From positions 108,336 to 172,335 of the forward strand of contig JAOATE010000003.1 in assembly GCA_030158305.1 (NCBI GenBank): a DNA stretch of 64,000 bases, given 5' to 3'. This stretch comes from Burkholderiaceae bacterium. Lineage in GTDB: Bacteria; Pseudomonadota; Gammaproteobacteria; Burkholderiales; Burkholderiaceae_B. Made by a program: the position numbers and the translations under genes. Of this stretch, positions 9,298 to 18,534 are shown one piece after another (position 1 is the stretch's first letter; each line of letters begins with the position of its first letter). The notes under the pieces are model-generated. The model worked only from the letters and a program-made list of their open reading frames with translations, had not been told where the DNA came from and made no database searches.

Positions 9298-10887
9298 ATG
9301 AACATTCAAACTGCCCTGCTATCCGTTTCCGACAAAACCGGCATCGTCGATTTTGCCTCTGCGTTGGCCGCCCGTGGTGTGCGCCTGCTTTCGACTGGCG
9401 GTACCGCCAAACTTTTAGCCGAGGCCGGACTTGCTGTCACTGAGGTCGCTGAGCACACGGGTTCACCCGAAATTTTGGATGGCCGCGTCAAAACCTTGCA
9501 TCCAAAAATTCATGGCGGTCTGCTGGCACGTCGCGATAGCGCCGAACACCTCAAGACCATCAAACAACACGGTATCGACAGGATTGATTTGCTGGTCGTC
9601 AACCTGTACCCCTTTCGTCAAGCCGTCTCAAATCTCAATTGTTCCTTCGAAGATGCAGTAGAAAACATCGACATCGGTGGCCCCGCCATGCTGCGTGCCG
9701 CGGCTAAGAACCATGGCACGGAAAAAGGAGGGGTGACCGTGGTGATCGATCCTGCCGACTACGCAGCGGTCCTCTCAGAAATGGATCAGACAGGTGGCAC
9801 CTCTTATGGTCTGCGCCTGCAACTGGCCACCAAAGTGTATGCACACACCTCTGCGTATGACGGTGCCATCGCCAACTATCTGAGCAGCCTGAACGTCACC
9901 GAGCCTGCGCAAGACACAGCCCCTGCCCGCAATACTTGGCCTAATATCCTGACCTTGCAGGTCTATCAAAAACAAGTCCTGCGTTATGGCGAAAACTCGC
10001 AACAGCGCTCGGCGTTTTACGTGGATCCTTACTGCCCAGCAGGCCTGCTCTCCAATTTTACGCAGCTGCAAGGCAAAGAACTTTCCTACAACAACATCGC
10101 TGACTCCGATGCAGCCTGGGACTGCGTGCGTAGCTTTGCTGAACCCGCCTGCGTGATCGTCAAGCACGCAAATCCCTGCGGTGTTGCGACAGCAGGGAGC
10201 GCTTTGGACGCATACCTCAAGGCCTTCAAGACAGACCCGACCTCTGCGTTCGGTGGCATTATTGCGTTTAACCGCACGGTTGATCTTGCGACTGCCCAAG
10301 CGATTAGTGGTCAGTTTGTCGAGGTCCTACTCGCCCCCGCTTATGATCAAGACGCACTCGCCTTGCTCGCCAGTAAAAAGAATGTGCGCGTTCTTCAGGT
10401 CCCGATGGGTGACGGACAAAACGACATCGACGTCAAGCGCATCGGTGGCGGCTGGTTGGTCCAAACCCCGGACTGCGAAACAGTCAAGGCTGAAGACCTC
10501 CGCGTTGTCACGCGCAAGCAGCCTACTGCCGAGCAAATGCGCGACCTGATGTTCGCCTGGAAAGTGGCCAAATTCGTCAAATCCAACGCGATTGTCTTTT
10601 GTGGAGACAGCATGACGCTTGGCGTGGGTGCCGGCCAAATGAGCCGCATCGACTCAGCCCGTATCGCCTCGATCAAGGCTGAGAACGCCGGCCTCACCCT
10701 GAAAGGTTCAGCCGTCGCGTCAGACGCCTTTTTCCCCTTCCGTGATGGCCTTGATGTCGTGATTGACGCAGGTGCGACTTGCGTGATCCAGCCAGGCGGA
10801 AGCATGCGTGATGACGAGGTCATCGCAGCGGCAAACGAACGGGACATTGCCATGGTGCTGACAGGCATGCGACATTTCCGCCACTAA
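9298..10887 (+). CDS. purH: Bifunctional AICAR formyltransferase / IMP cyclohydrolase
   Basis: Catalyses the last two steps of de novo purine synthesis. The N-terminal MGS-like cyclohydrolase domain (about 1-200) shows [33 protein letters not shown] and NLYPF. The formyltransferase domain follows with [28 protein letters not shown] and [13 protein letters not shown]. The length of 529 aa matches E. coli (529). It lies 7 bases after fis and 24 before ruvC in the same direction. The purH-ruvC order is characteristic of some Burkholderiales, to my recollection. Confidence 0.96.
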   Translation: MNIQTALLSVSDKTGIVDFASALAARGVRLLSTGGTAKLLAEAGLAVTEVAEHTGSPEILDGRVKTLHPKIHGGLLARRDSAEHLKTIKQHGIDRIDLLVVNLYPFRQAVSNLNCSFEDAVENIDIGGPAMLRAAAKNHGTEKGGVTVVIDPADYAAVLSEMDQTGGTSYGLRLQLATKVYAHTSAYDGAIANYLSSLNVTEPAQDTAPARNTWPNILTLQVYQKQVLRYGENSQQRSAFYVDPYCPAGLLSNFTQLQGKELSYNNIADSDAAWDCVRSFAEPACVIVKHANPCGVATAGSALDAYLKAFKTDPTSAFGGIIAFNRTVDLATAQAISGQFVEVLLAPAYDQDALALLASKKNVRVLQVPMGDGQNDIDVKRIGGGWLVQTPDCETVKAEDLRVVTRKQPTAEQMRDLMFAWKVAKFVKSNAIVFCGDSMTLGVGAGQMSRIDSARIASIKAENAGLTLKGSAVASDAFFPFRDGLDVVIDAGATCVIQPGGSMRDDEVIAAANERDIAMVLTGMRHFRH

Positions 10888-10911
10888 ACTGCGTCACTCT
10901 GGAAGAAAAAA

Positions 10912-11463
10912 ATGCGTATCCTTGGGGTCGATCCGGGTCTCCGCCGAACAGGTTTCGGGGTGATCGACGTCCAAGGCGCAAAGCTCACTTATGTGGCCAG
11001 CGGCACGATTGTTGTGCCGACTGATATCACCCTCCCTCTGAGACTAAAAGTCATTTTGGACAATCTTCGACAAGTGGTCGAAGAGACGCAGCCAGATGTC
11101 GCCGCTCTCGAAATTGTTTTTATGAACACCAACCCAGCCAGCACACTGCTGTTGGGTCAGGCGCGCGGTGCGGCCTTATGCGCGCTCGCGGATCGCGATC
11201 TCGCAGTGCATGAATACACTGCGCTTCAAATTAAAAAATCAGTCGTCGGCTCGGGCCGTGCTGCAAAAGAGCAAGTTCAGATGATGGTGCAGCGCCTGCT
11301 GTCGCTTGATGGTGTGCCCGCGCCTGACTCAGCAGATGCCTTGGCCTGCGCGATTTGTCACGCCCATGTTGCCCCGCTCACTGAAAAACTCGGTCAAATG
11401 AACTATCAAACCCGCACCTCACGCGGTCGCACACGCGTGCGGGCAGGTAGATTGCTGGGCTAG
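10912..11463 (+). CDS. ruvC: Holliday junction resolvase RuvC
   Basis: Endonuclease that cuts Holliday junctions symmetrically after branch migration by RuvAB. The catalytic acidic residues are visible: Asp7 in [12 protein letters not shown], the Glu of ALEIVFMN, and the C-terminal Asp pair in [12 protein letters not shown]. The basic GRAAKEQVQ segment is also intact. The length of 183 aa is slightly above E. coli (173) because of an Arg/Thr-rich tail. It is followed 16 bases later by ruvA, with which it forms a transcript; ruvB is displaced about 5.4 kb downstream. Confidence 0.95.
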   Translation: MRILGVDPGLRRTGFGVIDVQGAKLTYVASGTIVVPTDITLPLRLKVILDNLRQVVEETQPDVAALEIVFMNTNPASTLLLGQARGAALCALADRDLAVHEYTALQIKKSVVGSGRAAKEQVQMMVQRLLSLDGVPAPDSADALACAICHAHVAPLTEKLGQMNYQTRTSRGRTRVRAGRLLG

Positions 11464-11479
11464 TCCCAAAGGATTGAAA

Positions 11480-12064
11480 ATGATTGGTCGTCTCACCGGT
11501 ACCTTGTTTGATAAAACGCCTCCCCGTATTGGACTTGACGTGCACGGTGTCGGCTATGAGATCGATGTCTCGATGACGACGTTCTACGCTCTGCCAGAAT
11601 TAGGCGCTCAAGTCACTCTCTTGACACACCTGACCGTGAGAGAGGATGCACACATTTTGTTTGGTTTCGCAACCGCTCAAGAGCGTGCAACCTTTCGTGA
11701 GCTCGTCAAAGTCAGCGGCATCGGCGCACGTACCGCGCTCGCTGTGCTGTCTGGGATGACGGCCGAAGAACTCTCGCAAGCGATCACCTTGCAAGATCCT
11801 GCTCGTCTGATGCGTGTGCCAGGCATTGGAAAGAAAACAGCGGAAAGACTGCTCCTAGAAATGAAGGGCAAACTAGGCGCGGATCTGGGACACACCCTGA
11901 GTCCAAATGCAACGGCGGGCTCCAATACTCAAACCGACGTCATGCATGCGCTGACGGCACTCGGATATTCCGAACGCGAATCTTTATCTGCAGTCAAAGG
12001 CCTGCCCGAAGGCCTCAATATTTCCGATGCGATTCGCCAAGCCTTGAAAGGGTTGTCTAAATGA
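11480..12064 (+). CDS. ruvA: Holliday junction branch-migration protein RuvA
   Basis: Tetrameric junction-binding subunit that targets the RuvB motor. The protein opens with MIGRLTGTL, has the OB-fold HGVGYEIDV, then the two helix-hairpin-helix motifs [15 protein letters not shown] and [16 protein letters not shown]. It ends with the RuvB-binding domain III ([16 protein letters not shown]). The start is the ATG at 11480, preceded by AAAGGA at 11468-11473, rather than the TTG two codons earlier. The length of 194 aa is normal. Its TGA stop overlaps the ATG of the next gene (ATGA), a layout that favours translational coupling to a gene unrelated to recombination. Confidence 0.95.
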   Translation: MIGRLTGTLFDKTPPRIGLDVHGVGYEIDVSMTTFYALPELGAQVTLLTHLTVREDAHILFGFATAQERATFRELVKVSGIGARTALAVLSGMTAEELSQAITLQDPARLMRVPGIGKKTAERLLLEMKGKLGADLGHTLSPNATAGSNTQTDVMHALTALGYSERESLSAVKGLPEGLNISDAIRQALKGLSK

Positions 12065-13392
12065 CACACATTATTCATCGCTCTTTGCGACATACTCCGC
12101 TTGTTGCCGCCAGTTCCCAAGGTATTCATATCATCGACGCGCACAATAAAAAGTATATTGATGCGAGCGGTGGTGCTGCAGTTTCTTGCCTAGGTCATGC
12201 GCATCCCGATGTGCTGTCCGCCATGCATGCACAGATCGACAAGCTCGCCTACGCACACACAGGTTTTTTTACCTCTGAAGTCACAGAGGCGCTTGCCGAT
12301 CATTTGATTGAGCACGCCCCAGGCGATCTCAGCGAGGTCTACTTTGTTTCCGGCGGTTCCGAAGCCGTCGAGGCGGCACTCAAACTCGCCAGACAATATT
12401 TTCTGGAAATCGGACAACCCGAACGCACGGTCTTTGTGTCGCGTAAACAAAGCTATCACGGCAATACTTTAGGTGCACTCGCCGTCGGCGGCAATGAATG
12501 GCGACGCCAGCCTTTCGCCCCTCTCTTGATGGATGTCCCTCGGGTATCACCTTGTTTTGAATACCGAGACCGACTGGCACACGAATCACAAGAGGATTAC
12601 ACGCATCGACTTTTGACTGAAATCGAAGAAACCTTTATCGCGACAGGACCTGAACGCATCATCGCCTTTTGTGCAGAGACGGTCGTGGGCGCGACGACAG
12701 GCGCCGTGCCACCTACGCCGGGTTATTTAAAAGGTGTGCGTCACCTCTGTGACAAATATGGCATCCTTTACATCGCGGACGAGGTGATGTGTGGCATGGG
12801 CCGGACCGGCACGCTGTACGCCTTTGAACAGGATGAAACACTCCCGGATATTGTGGTCATTGCAAAAGGGCTTGGCGGTGGCTATCAACCGATTGGTGCG
12901 CTGTTGGCTCGCTCGCATGTCGTCGATGCATTGCGACAGAAAAGTGGCATGTTCCAGCACGGTCATACTTACCTGGGACACCCCATCGCTTCAGCCGCCG
13001 CACTGGCCGTTCAACGCGTCATTCAACGCGATCAGTTACTTCCGCAAGTGCGTGCACGCGGCGCTTATTTGACAGACGCACTCCGTGCAACGTTTAACGA
13101 CCACCCACATGTCGGCGATATCCGAGGTCGTGGCTTGTTTATGGCGGTCGAGCTCGTCAAAGATCGGGCCAGCCTCCAACCGTTTGAACACAATAAAAAA
13201 TTACATGCTGTGATTAAACAGCAGGCCATTCAAAATGGTCTGCTCGTATACCCAATGGGGGGCACGATTGATGGAAAAAGCGGTGACCACGTACTTGTGG
13301 CACCGCCTTTTATTGTGAACGAAGCAGAAATCGATCATATTGTTGCCTTACTCAAGCAATCGATCGACGAAAGCCTGAGCTTAATCGCTTAG
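12061..13392 (+). CDS. Class III pyridoxal-phosphate aminotransferase
   Basis: Fold-type I, class III aminotransferase of the large omega-amine/4-aminobutyrate/DGDA-type group; the amino donor and acceptor are not identifiable. [32 protein letters not shown] (phosphate cup), [13 protein letters not shown] and [13 protein letters not shown] (PLP-ring Asp) are seen. The Schiff-base lysine is Lys269 in [14 protein letters not shown]. The 443 aa are complete. The start codon overlaps the ruvA stop, yet nothing links it to recombination; it appears inserted between ruvA and ruvB. The nearby dehydratase and Bug receptor hint at a role in amino or keto acid use, which is inference from position. Confidence 0.85.
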   Translation: MTHIIHRSLRHTPLVAASSQGIHIIDAHNKKYIDASGGAAVSCLGHAHPDVLSAMHAQIDKLAYAHTGFFTSEVTEALADHLIEHAPGDLSEVYFVSGGSEAVEAALKLARQYFLEIGQPERTVFVSRKQSYHGNTLGALAVGGNEWRRQPFAPLLMDVPRVSPCFEYRDRLAHESQEDYTHRLLTEIEETFIATGPERIIAFCAETVVGATTGAVPPTPGYLKGVRHLCDKYGILYIADEVMCGMGRTGTLYAFEQDETLPDIVVIAKGLGGGYQPIGALLARSHVVDALRQKSGMFQHGHTYLGHPIASAAALAVQRVIQRDQLLPQVRARGAYLTDALRATFNDHPHVGDIRGRGLFMAVELVKDRASLQPFEHNKKLHAVIKQQAIQNGLLVYPMGGTIDGKSGDHVLVAPPFIVNEAEIDHIVALLKQSIDESLSLIA

Positions 13393-13401
13393 TTCAGTTG
13401 C

Positions 13402-14379
13402 TTAGTCTACGCGCGCACCAGAAAGCTGCACAGCCTCGGACCAGTTTTTGACTTCTGTGGCTATCACTTTCTGGAAGGCTGCAGGTGAGCTGTTGTTCAC
13501 TTCGCCGCCCATGTCTCGCAGACGTTGGGTCATTGCTGGCTCAGCGACGATTTTCTGAATGTCTGCAGAGATTTTTTCACGTAAGGCCTGACTCATTGTG
13601 CCGGGTCCGTAGATTCCAAACCAAGTTGCCGCATTGAAATCAGGTAAACCCGACTCTGTCATGGTTGGAACGTTAGGAATCGCAGCCACGCGCTGCGGAT
13701 GCGCCAACGCGATCGGTTTGAGTTTGCCGGAGTTGATATAAGGCAACGCTGCCGACAAGGTCACAAAAGCCACCTGTACTTGTCCACCGATCAGGTCTGT
13801 CAACATTGGCGTATCGCCTTTGTAGGGCACATGCGTCAGTGGTGTGCCCGTTTTGGACTTAAACAACTCGCCCGCCAAATGCTGTGGGGTCCCATTACCA
13901 GGCGACGCCATCGTTAAGCCATTTTTTTGTTCTTTGGCGTATTTGATCAACTCGGGCAGGGTATTGACTGGCAAAGTTGGATTCACCAGCATCACCAAGG
14001 GAATCGTCGAGATCAGGGTGATGGGTGCAAAATCTTTGACGGGGTCGTATTTCAACTTGCCGTACAGGCTTGCGCTAATCGTATGAGCCGCAGTGGTGAT
14101 GTAAAGGGTGTAGCCGTCACCTTGAGCGCGCGCAACGCCTTCAGCTGCAACGGTTGTACCCGCGCCTGGCCGATTGGTCACCACCACTTGTTGCTTCCAC
14201 TGTGCCGGCAGTTTTTCAGCCACCATCCTGCCGATCACATCGGTTGCACCGCCTGCTGGGTAAGGCACAACAAGCGTCACGGCCTTTTCAGGAAAAGTCT
14301 GCGCCAAGGTTGCAGCAGATAAAGAAGCGCCCAATAAACAAACAGCGCTGATGAGTAAATGATTGATTTTTATTTTCAT
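13402..14379 (-). CDS. Bug-family periplasmic substrate-binding protein (first of three)
   Basis: Tripartite tricarboxylate transporter (TTT) receptor of the Bug family, exported by a signal peptide (about residues 1-26, ending SAATLAQ). The Bug signature is seen: PYPAGGATDVIGRMVAE, VTNRPGAG, DGYTL, ASPGNGTPQHLAGELF, HVPYKGDTPMLTDLIGGQV and VPTMTESGLP. Family members bind carboxylates, amino acids or nicotinate derivatives; the ligand here is unknown. A good ribosome site (AAGGAAAGG region) precedes the ATG. No TctA/TctB membrane partners are nearby, so it is an orphan receptor. It lies 19 bases downstream of the epimerase gene, likely in the same minus-strand transcript. Confidence 0.9.
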   Translation of the reverse strand: MKIKINHLLISAVCLLGASLSAATLAQTFPEKAVTLVVPYPAGGATDVIGRMVAEKLPAQWKQQVVVTNRPGAGTTVAAEGVARAQGDGYTLYITTAAHTISASLYGKLKYDPVKDFAPITLISTIPLVMLVNPTLPVNTLPELIKYAKEQKNGLTMASPGNGTPQHLAGELFKSKTGTPLTHVPYKGDTPMLTDLIGGQVQVAFVTLSAALPYINSGKLKPIALAHPQRVAAIPNVPTMTESGLPDFNAATWFGIYGPGTMSQALREKISADIQKIVAEPAMTQRLRDMGGEVNNSSPAAFQKVIATEVKNWSEAVQLSGARVD

Positions 14380-14398
14380 TTGTTGTCACCTTTCCTTT

Positions 14399-15430
14399 TT
14401 AAACTTGAGACTCGCGCCATGCCAATAAGCGCGTCACACCTTCGCGCATTTCTACGATAGGCTTCCAACCAATCACCTCACCCGCCTTGTCATGGGGAAT
14501 ATGGAAAGCACCGCCAGAGGTTAAACGTACCTTGCCCGGGGGATCAGGACGCACCTCAGGCTTGAGATCGCTTTTGCAAAACTCAAGCACCAGATTGACC
14601 AGTTCGCCAGTGGTGATCGGAGCAGGACCCGAGACATTGACCGCTACATCCGTTGCGGTGCTTTGCAGCGCCGCAACGTTGGCGCGCGCGACATCGGAGA
14701 CATGCACAAAATGTTTTGTATCCTTGCCATCACCTGGCAAGATTGGCGCCTCGCCCTTACGCACACGATCATAGGTTTCCATGATGTAGAGCGAATTGGC
14801 GGCGCGATAGTGTTGGCGCTCTCCATATACGGTCGAATAGCGCAACACCACGTAGTCTTGACCAAAAGTCTGGTGGTAGTGGCGGCACAATTGCTCGCCC
14901 ATGATTTTGGAGGCACCGTACAAAATCGCTGCAGGCGGTGCACCAACGGAGTGAAAAGGAATCTCTTCGGCGAGCGCGCCCTTGATGCCCGGACCATAGC
15001 CATACACAGCATTAGAAGAGGCGAAGATGATTTTCTTGACCTTGTTCACGCGGCAGGCTTCAAGCATGTTTTGCGCACCACGAATATTGACATCGACAGC
15101 CTGCCAAGGTGTCTGTGAGAAGCCCAAGGTCATATAGGCCGCCAAATGGATCACGCCATCGACATCTTCGGTCGCCATCAATAAGTCAGGCAAACGCATT
15201 AAGTCCGCACGAACAATTTTGATGCGGGGATCGTTCTGCAGATGCGCAATCGCCTCCATGGAACCGAAGGAGAAATTATCGAGCAAGAGGACTTCGCGGG
15301 CGCCTTCTTTGAGCAAGAGATCTGCAGTGTGCGAGCCCACCAGGCTCGCAGCACCCGCGATCAAAATCCGCGAATTTTTAATAATGAGGGCCTGACCTTT
15401 TTTTGTCGTTGTCATGATGAGAGGGCTCAC
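14399..15430 (-). CDS. Extended SDR, NAD-dependent epimerase/dehydratase-like
   Basis: Extended short-chain dehydrogenase/reductase resembling UDP-sugar 4-epimerases. An N-terminal Rossmann motif, DNFSFGSM after strand 2, HLAAYMTLGF, the catalytic YGASK (Tyr-x-x-x-Lys) and LRYSTVYGERQ are all visible. The dinucleotide motif reads AGAASLVGS, with Ser where the central glycine of GxxGxxG is usual. The GTG at 15430 overlaps the upstream stop (GTGA); an ATG at 15415 is an alternative start giving 338 aa. With no glycan genes around, a sugar-nucleotide substrate is uncertain. It is probably cotranscribed with the NDUFA9-like gene. Confidence 0.75.
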   Translation of the reverse strand: MSPLIMTTTKKGQALIIKNSRILIAGAASLVGSHTADLLLKEGAREVLLLDNFSFGSMEAIAHLQNDPRIKIVRADLMRLPDLLMATEDVDGVIHLAAYMTLGFSQTPWQAVDVNIRGAQNMLEACRVNKVKKIIFASSNAVYGYGPGIKGALAEEIPFHSVGAPPAAILYGASKIMGEQLCRHYHQTFGQDYVVLRYSTVYGERQHYRAANSLYIMETYDRVRKGEAPILPGDGKDTKHFVHVSDVARANVAALQSTATDVAVNVSGPAPITTGELVNLVLEFCKSDLKPEVRPDPPGKVRLTSGGAFHIPHDKAGEVIGWKPIVEMREGVTRLLAWRESQV

Positions 15431-16347
15431 ACAGCAGGTTTTAAATAAACAGGGGCAATCGACTCGAGGGCGGTTGGCACAATCCCGAGCAGTGGGTTCA
15501 TGGGGGCATGGCTAATGTTGTCTACCGTCAAGGAAGCGAGATTGTCACGCGACATCAAGGGCTCACCAGGCAAACACTCAAAGAAGAAAGCTTGCATTCG
15601 CCCAATTGAAAGCGGCAAGGGCAAGACAGGACGAGGGTGACCACTCCACAACGCGGCGAGTTCGACCAACTCACCTAGCGTGTAAACACGCGGACCGGCG
15701 AGATCAAACGTTTGGCCACATGCCCAAGGCTGTGACATTGAATTGAGAATGGCTTCGGCAACATCCATCACAAAGACAGGCTGCATCTTGGCTTTGGTAC
15801 CTGCGATCGGCAACACGGGGAAAAACCGCGCTAACCGAGCAAACATATTCATAAACTGATCCTCGGGGCCAAAGACAACCGAGGGTCTGAAAATAGTGAA
15901 ACCATCATTGCCCGCAGCGTGATAAGCAGCTTGGATAGCCTGTTCACCCGCCGCCTTGGAGCGCAAATAGCCACTCGGGGCCTGTGCATCGGCGCCCAAT
16001 GCACTGACGTGCATCAAGCGTTTGGTACCGTTTGCCAGGCAAGCCTGTGCGATACGCTTGGGCAACTGGACATGGGCACGCTCAAAGTCAGGCCCGAAAG
16101 GCTGACCCGGGCGACTGTGCAAAATCCCGACGAGATTGATCACCACGTCACAACCTGCTACCAGCCGATTTAGATCCACATCCTCATGAATATTGGCTTG
16201 CATGACGGTAACAGTGGGGTGCACGAGCAGCGCGCGACCGTGCTGATATTGTCTGGTCGGGACATGCACGACATGCCCTTGGGCCACTAGACGACCGACG
16301 ATTTGTCGGCCCAGAAAACCCGCACCACCAATCACCAGAACACGCAT
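15427..16347 (-). CDS. Complex I NDUFA9-subunit family NAD(P)-binding protein
   Basis: Atypical SDR resembling the NDUFA9 accessory subunit of mitochondrial complex I and its bacterial relatives. The fold start is VLVIGGAGFLGRQIVGRLVAQGH, in two parts, with the intact GGAGFLG nucleotide motif. It continues with NLVGILHSR, HVSALGADAQAPSGYLRSKAAGE and IFRPSVVFGPEDQF. The 306 aa are complete. Bacterial members are usually annotated by this similarity; direct association with NADH dehydrogenase is unproven, and no nuo genes are present here. Its stop overlaps the start of the following SDR gene. Confidence 0.8.
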   Translation of the reverse strand: MRVLVIGGAGFLGRQIVGRLVAQGHVVHVPTRQYQHGRALLVHPTVTVMQANIHEDVDLNRLVAGCDVVINLVGILHSRPGQPFGPDFERAHVQLPKRIAQACLANGTKRLMHVSALGADAQAPSGYLRSKAAGEQAIQAAYHAAGNDGFTIFRPSVVFGPEDQFMNMFARLARFFPVLPIAGTKAKMQPVFVMDVAEAILNSMSQPWACGQTFDLAGPRVYTLGELVELAALWSGHPRPVLPLPLSIGRMQAFFFECLPGEPLMSRDNLASLTVDNISHAPMNPLLGIVPTALESIAPVYLKPAV

Positions 16348-16365
16348 CGCTCACTCCAAAAAAAC

Positions 16366-17337
16366 TTAAACTTGCGTCAAAAAGCCCGCATAGGCCTGCA
16401 AGTCTACATTACCACCGCTAATGATCACGCCCACGCGCGCGTCCTTTTCTACTGGAAGGACACCTTGCAAGAGCGCGGCAGCACCGAGGCAACCTGTCGG
16501 CTCGACCACCATTTTCATGCGCTCAGCAAAGAAACGCATCGTGTCGAGCAATTGAGGGTCTGTGACGGTCAAAATATCGGTGACCCGCTGTTTGATCACA
16601 CCGAATGTCAGCTGTCCAAGATACAGCGTGAGCGCACCGTCCGCGATGGAACGGGGTGGATCGATATGCACGACTTCACCTTTGCGCAATGACTGCTGTC
16701 CGTCGTTACCGGCCTCGGGTTCGACGCCGAAGACCTTGCACTTGGGGCTCAACGCATAAGCGGATAATGCGCTTCCAGAGAGCAAACCACCACCGCCCAA
16801 ACACACGAGCAAATAATCAAGCTCGCCGACATCTTCGATGAGTTCTTTCGCGGCAGTGCCCTGACCGGCGATCACATGGAGGTGATCATAAGGAGGGATC
16901 AGTGCCATACCCGTCTTTTTTTGCATCTCACGGGCAATGTCATCACGACTTTCTTTGTAACGGTCATAGCTCACCACCGTTGCTCCGTAGCCTTGGGTCG
17001 CTGCTTTTTTAGCTGCGGGGGCATCATGCGGCATGATGATCGTGGTCGCCACGCCAAGCAGCTTGCCGGCCAGCGCGATCGCCTGGGCATGGTTACCCGA
17101 GGAAAACGTCAGTACCCCTGCACGGCGTTGCTCGGGAGATAGGTTGGCAATCGAATTGTAAGCACCGCGAAACTTAAAGGCGCCTGTGCGCTGAAAATTG
17201 TCGCATTTAAAGAACACCTGCGCACCCGTCATCCGATCCGCTGTTGACGAAGTCAGCACAGGCGTTCGGTGGGCAACCCCTTTCAGCGTCTCAGACGCAC
17301 GGATCACATCTTCATATGTTGGCAACACGATAGACAT
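16366..17337 (-). CDS. Threonine / threo-3-hydroxyaspartate dehydratase family (PLP fold II)
   Basis: Fold-type II PLP enzyme that eliminates water and ammonia from a hydroxyamino acid. The PLP lysine is Lys55 in GAFKFRGAYN; SSGNHAQAIA binds substrate and CLGGGGLLSG is the phosphate loop. At 323 aa it lacks the ACT regulatory domain of biosynthetic IlvA, so it is a catabolic threonine ammonia-lyase, serine racemase-like enzyme or threo-3-hydroxyaspartate ammonia-lyase. Sequence alone does not settle which. The frame runs up to 17397, but MSIVLPTYEDV at 17337 has a strong AGAGGAAA ribosome site and is chosen. It is divergent from ruvB. Confidence 0.85.
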   Translation of the reverse strand: MSIVLPTYEDVIRASETLKGVAHRTPVLTSSTADRMTGAQVFFKCDNFQRTGAFKFRGAYNSIANLSPEQRRAGVLTFSSGNHAQAIALAGKLLGVATTIIMPHDAPAAKKAATQGYGATVVSYDRYKESRDDIAREMQKKTGMALIPPYDHLHVIAGQGTAAKELIEDVGELDYLLVCLGGGGLLSGSALSAYALSPKCKVFGVEPEAGNDGQQSLRKGEVVHIDPPRSIADGALTLYLGQLTFGVIKQRVTDILTVTDPQLLDTMRFFAERMKMVVEPTGCLGAAALLQGVLPVEKDARVGVIISGGNVDLQAYAGFLTQV

Positions 17338-17436
17338 TGCTTTCCTCTCATTATCGGATCTTGGATGTAGGATAGTGTACGATTGTCCGAGCATCATTGT
17401 GCAGTCTGTACCCCTATTGGATTAATTTTTACATTC

Positions 17437-18504
17437 ATGGCTATTCAGTCAGATTCCCTCAGTTCCCGCGCCGAGGCCTCGCGTCTCGTGACGCCTCAGG
17501 CAACGACACCCAACGAAGAGACCATTGAGCGGGCGTTACGCCCCCGGGCTCTCGAGGAGTATGTCGGCCAACAGCGCGTGCGCGAACAGTTAGAGATCTT
17601 CATCGCTGCGGCGCGTCATCGCCAGGAATCGCTGGACCATGTTTTATTATTTGGCCCGCCCGGGCTTGGCAAAACAACACTTGCCCACATCATTGCCCAC
17701 GAGATGGGCGTCAACATGCGCCAGACGTCGGGCCCAGTGCTTGAGCGCCCCGGCGACCTCGCGGCCTTGCTCACAAATCTCGAACGTAATGATGTGTTGT
17801 TTATCGACGAAATTCATCGCCTGTCGCCCGTCGTCGAAGAGATTTTGTATCCCGCTCTCGAAGATTTCCAGATTGACATCCTGATTGGCGAGGGTCCAGC
17901 CGCGCGCAGTGTCAAACTCGATCTACAGCCCTTTACCTTGGTGGGCGCCACGACGCGCGCTGGCATGCTGACCAATCCACTGCGTGATCGCTTTGGGATT
18001 GTGTCGCGCCTGGAGTTTTACACGCCCGACGAACTGACTCGGATTGCCACCCGCAGTGCCGGTCTTTTGCAAGTTCCGATCACCCCTGATGGTGCAGCTG
18101 AGGTGGCGCGTCGTTCGCGCGGCACGCCGCGGATTGCCAACAGATTATTGCGCCGTGTACGCGACTATGCTCAAGTCAAAGCCAAAGGCACGATCGATGC
18201 TGCTGTCGCGAACGCGGCCTTGGCGATGCTGGAAGTCGATCCTCAAGGCCTAGACCTGATGGATCGCAAGCTCCTTGAGGCGATCGTACACAAGTTTGAC
18301 GGCGGGCCCGTAGGCGTGGATAGTCTGGCCGCTGCGATTGGCGAGGAACGTGACACCATCGAAGATGTCATCGAACCCTATTTGATTCAGCATGGTTATC
18401 TGCAGCGCACGCCCCGCGGGCGGATGGCCACGCAAACAACTTGGCGGCATTTGGGTTTAACGCCTCCTAAAACGCCACCTTCGGATGGCCCGTTGTTTAC
18501 CTAG
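17437..18504 (+). CDS. ruvB: Holliday junction branch-migration ATPase RuvB
   Basis: Hexameric AAA+ motor that drives branch migration with RuvA. Residues 73-80 are the Walker A GPPGLGKT, Walker B is in VLFIDEIHR, and sensor 1 is in [10 protein letters not shown]. The arginine finger region lies in LRDRFGI, and the C-terminal winged-helix domain runs to [13 protein letters not shown]. The frame is open from 17383, but MAIQSDSL at 17437 fits the family start (355 aa). Unlike the usual contiguous ruvAB, it is separated from ruvA by five unrelated genes and needs its own promoter in the 17338-17436 gap. Confidence 0.95.
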   Translation: MAIQSDSLSSRAEASRLVTPQATTPNEETIERALRPRALEEYVGQQRVREQLEIFIAAARHRQESLDHVLLFGPPGLGKTTLAHIIAHEMGVNMRQTSGPVLERPGDLAALLTNLERNDVLFIDEIHRLSPVVEEILYPALEDFQIDILIGEGPAARSVKLDLQPFTLVGATTRAGMLTNPLRDRFGIVSRLEFYTPDELTRIATRSAGLLQVPITPDGAAEVARRSRGTPRIANRLLRRVRDYAQVKAKGTIDAAVANAALAMLEVDPQGLDLMDRKLLEAIVHKFDGGPVGVDSLAAAIGEERDTIEDVIEPYLIQHGYLQRTPRGRMATQTTWRHLGLTPPKTPPSDGPLFT

Positions 18505-18534
18505 GGCTTGCAAACGACAACGCCTGAGCCGTCT

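Noticed and set aside
9775..10299. 174-codon open frame antisense to purH
   Set aside because: purH is complete and conserved on the other strand; no independent support.
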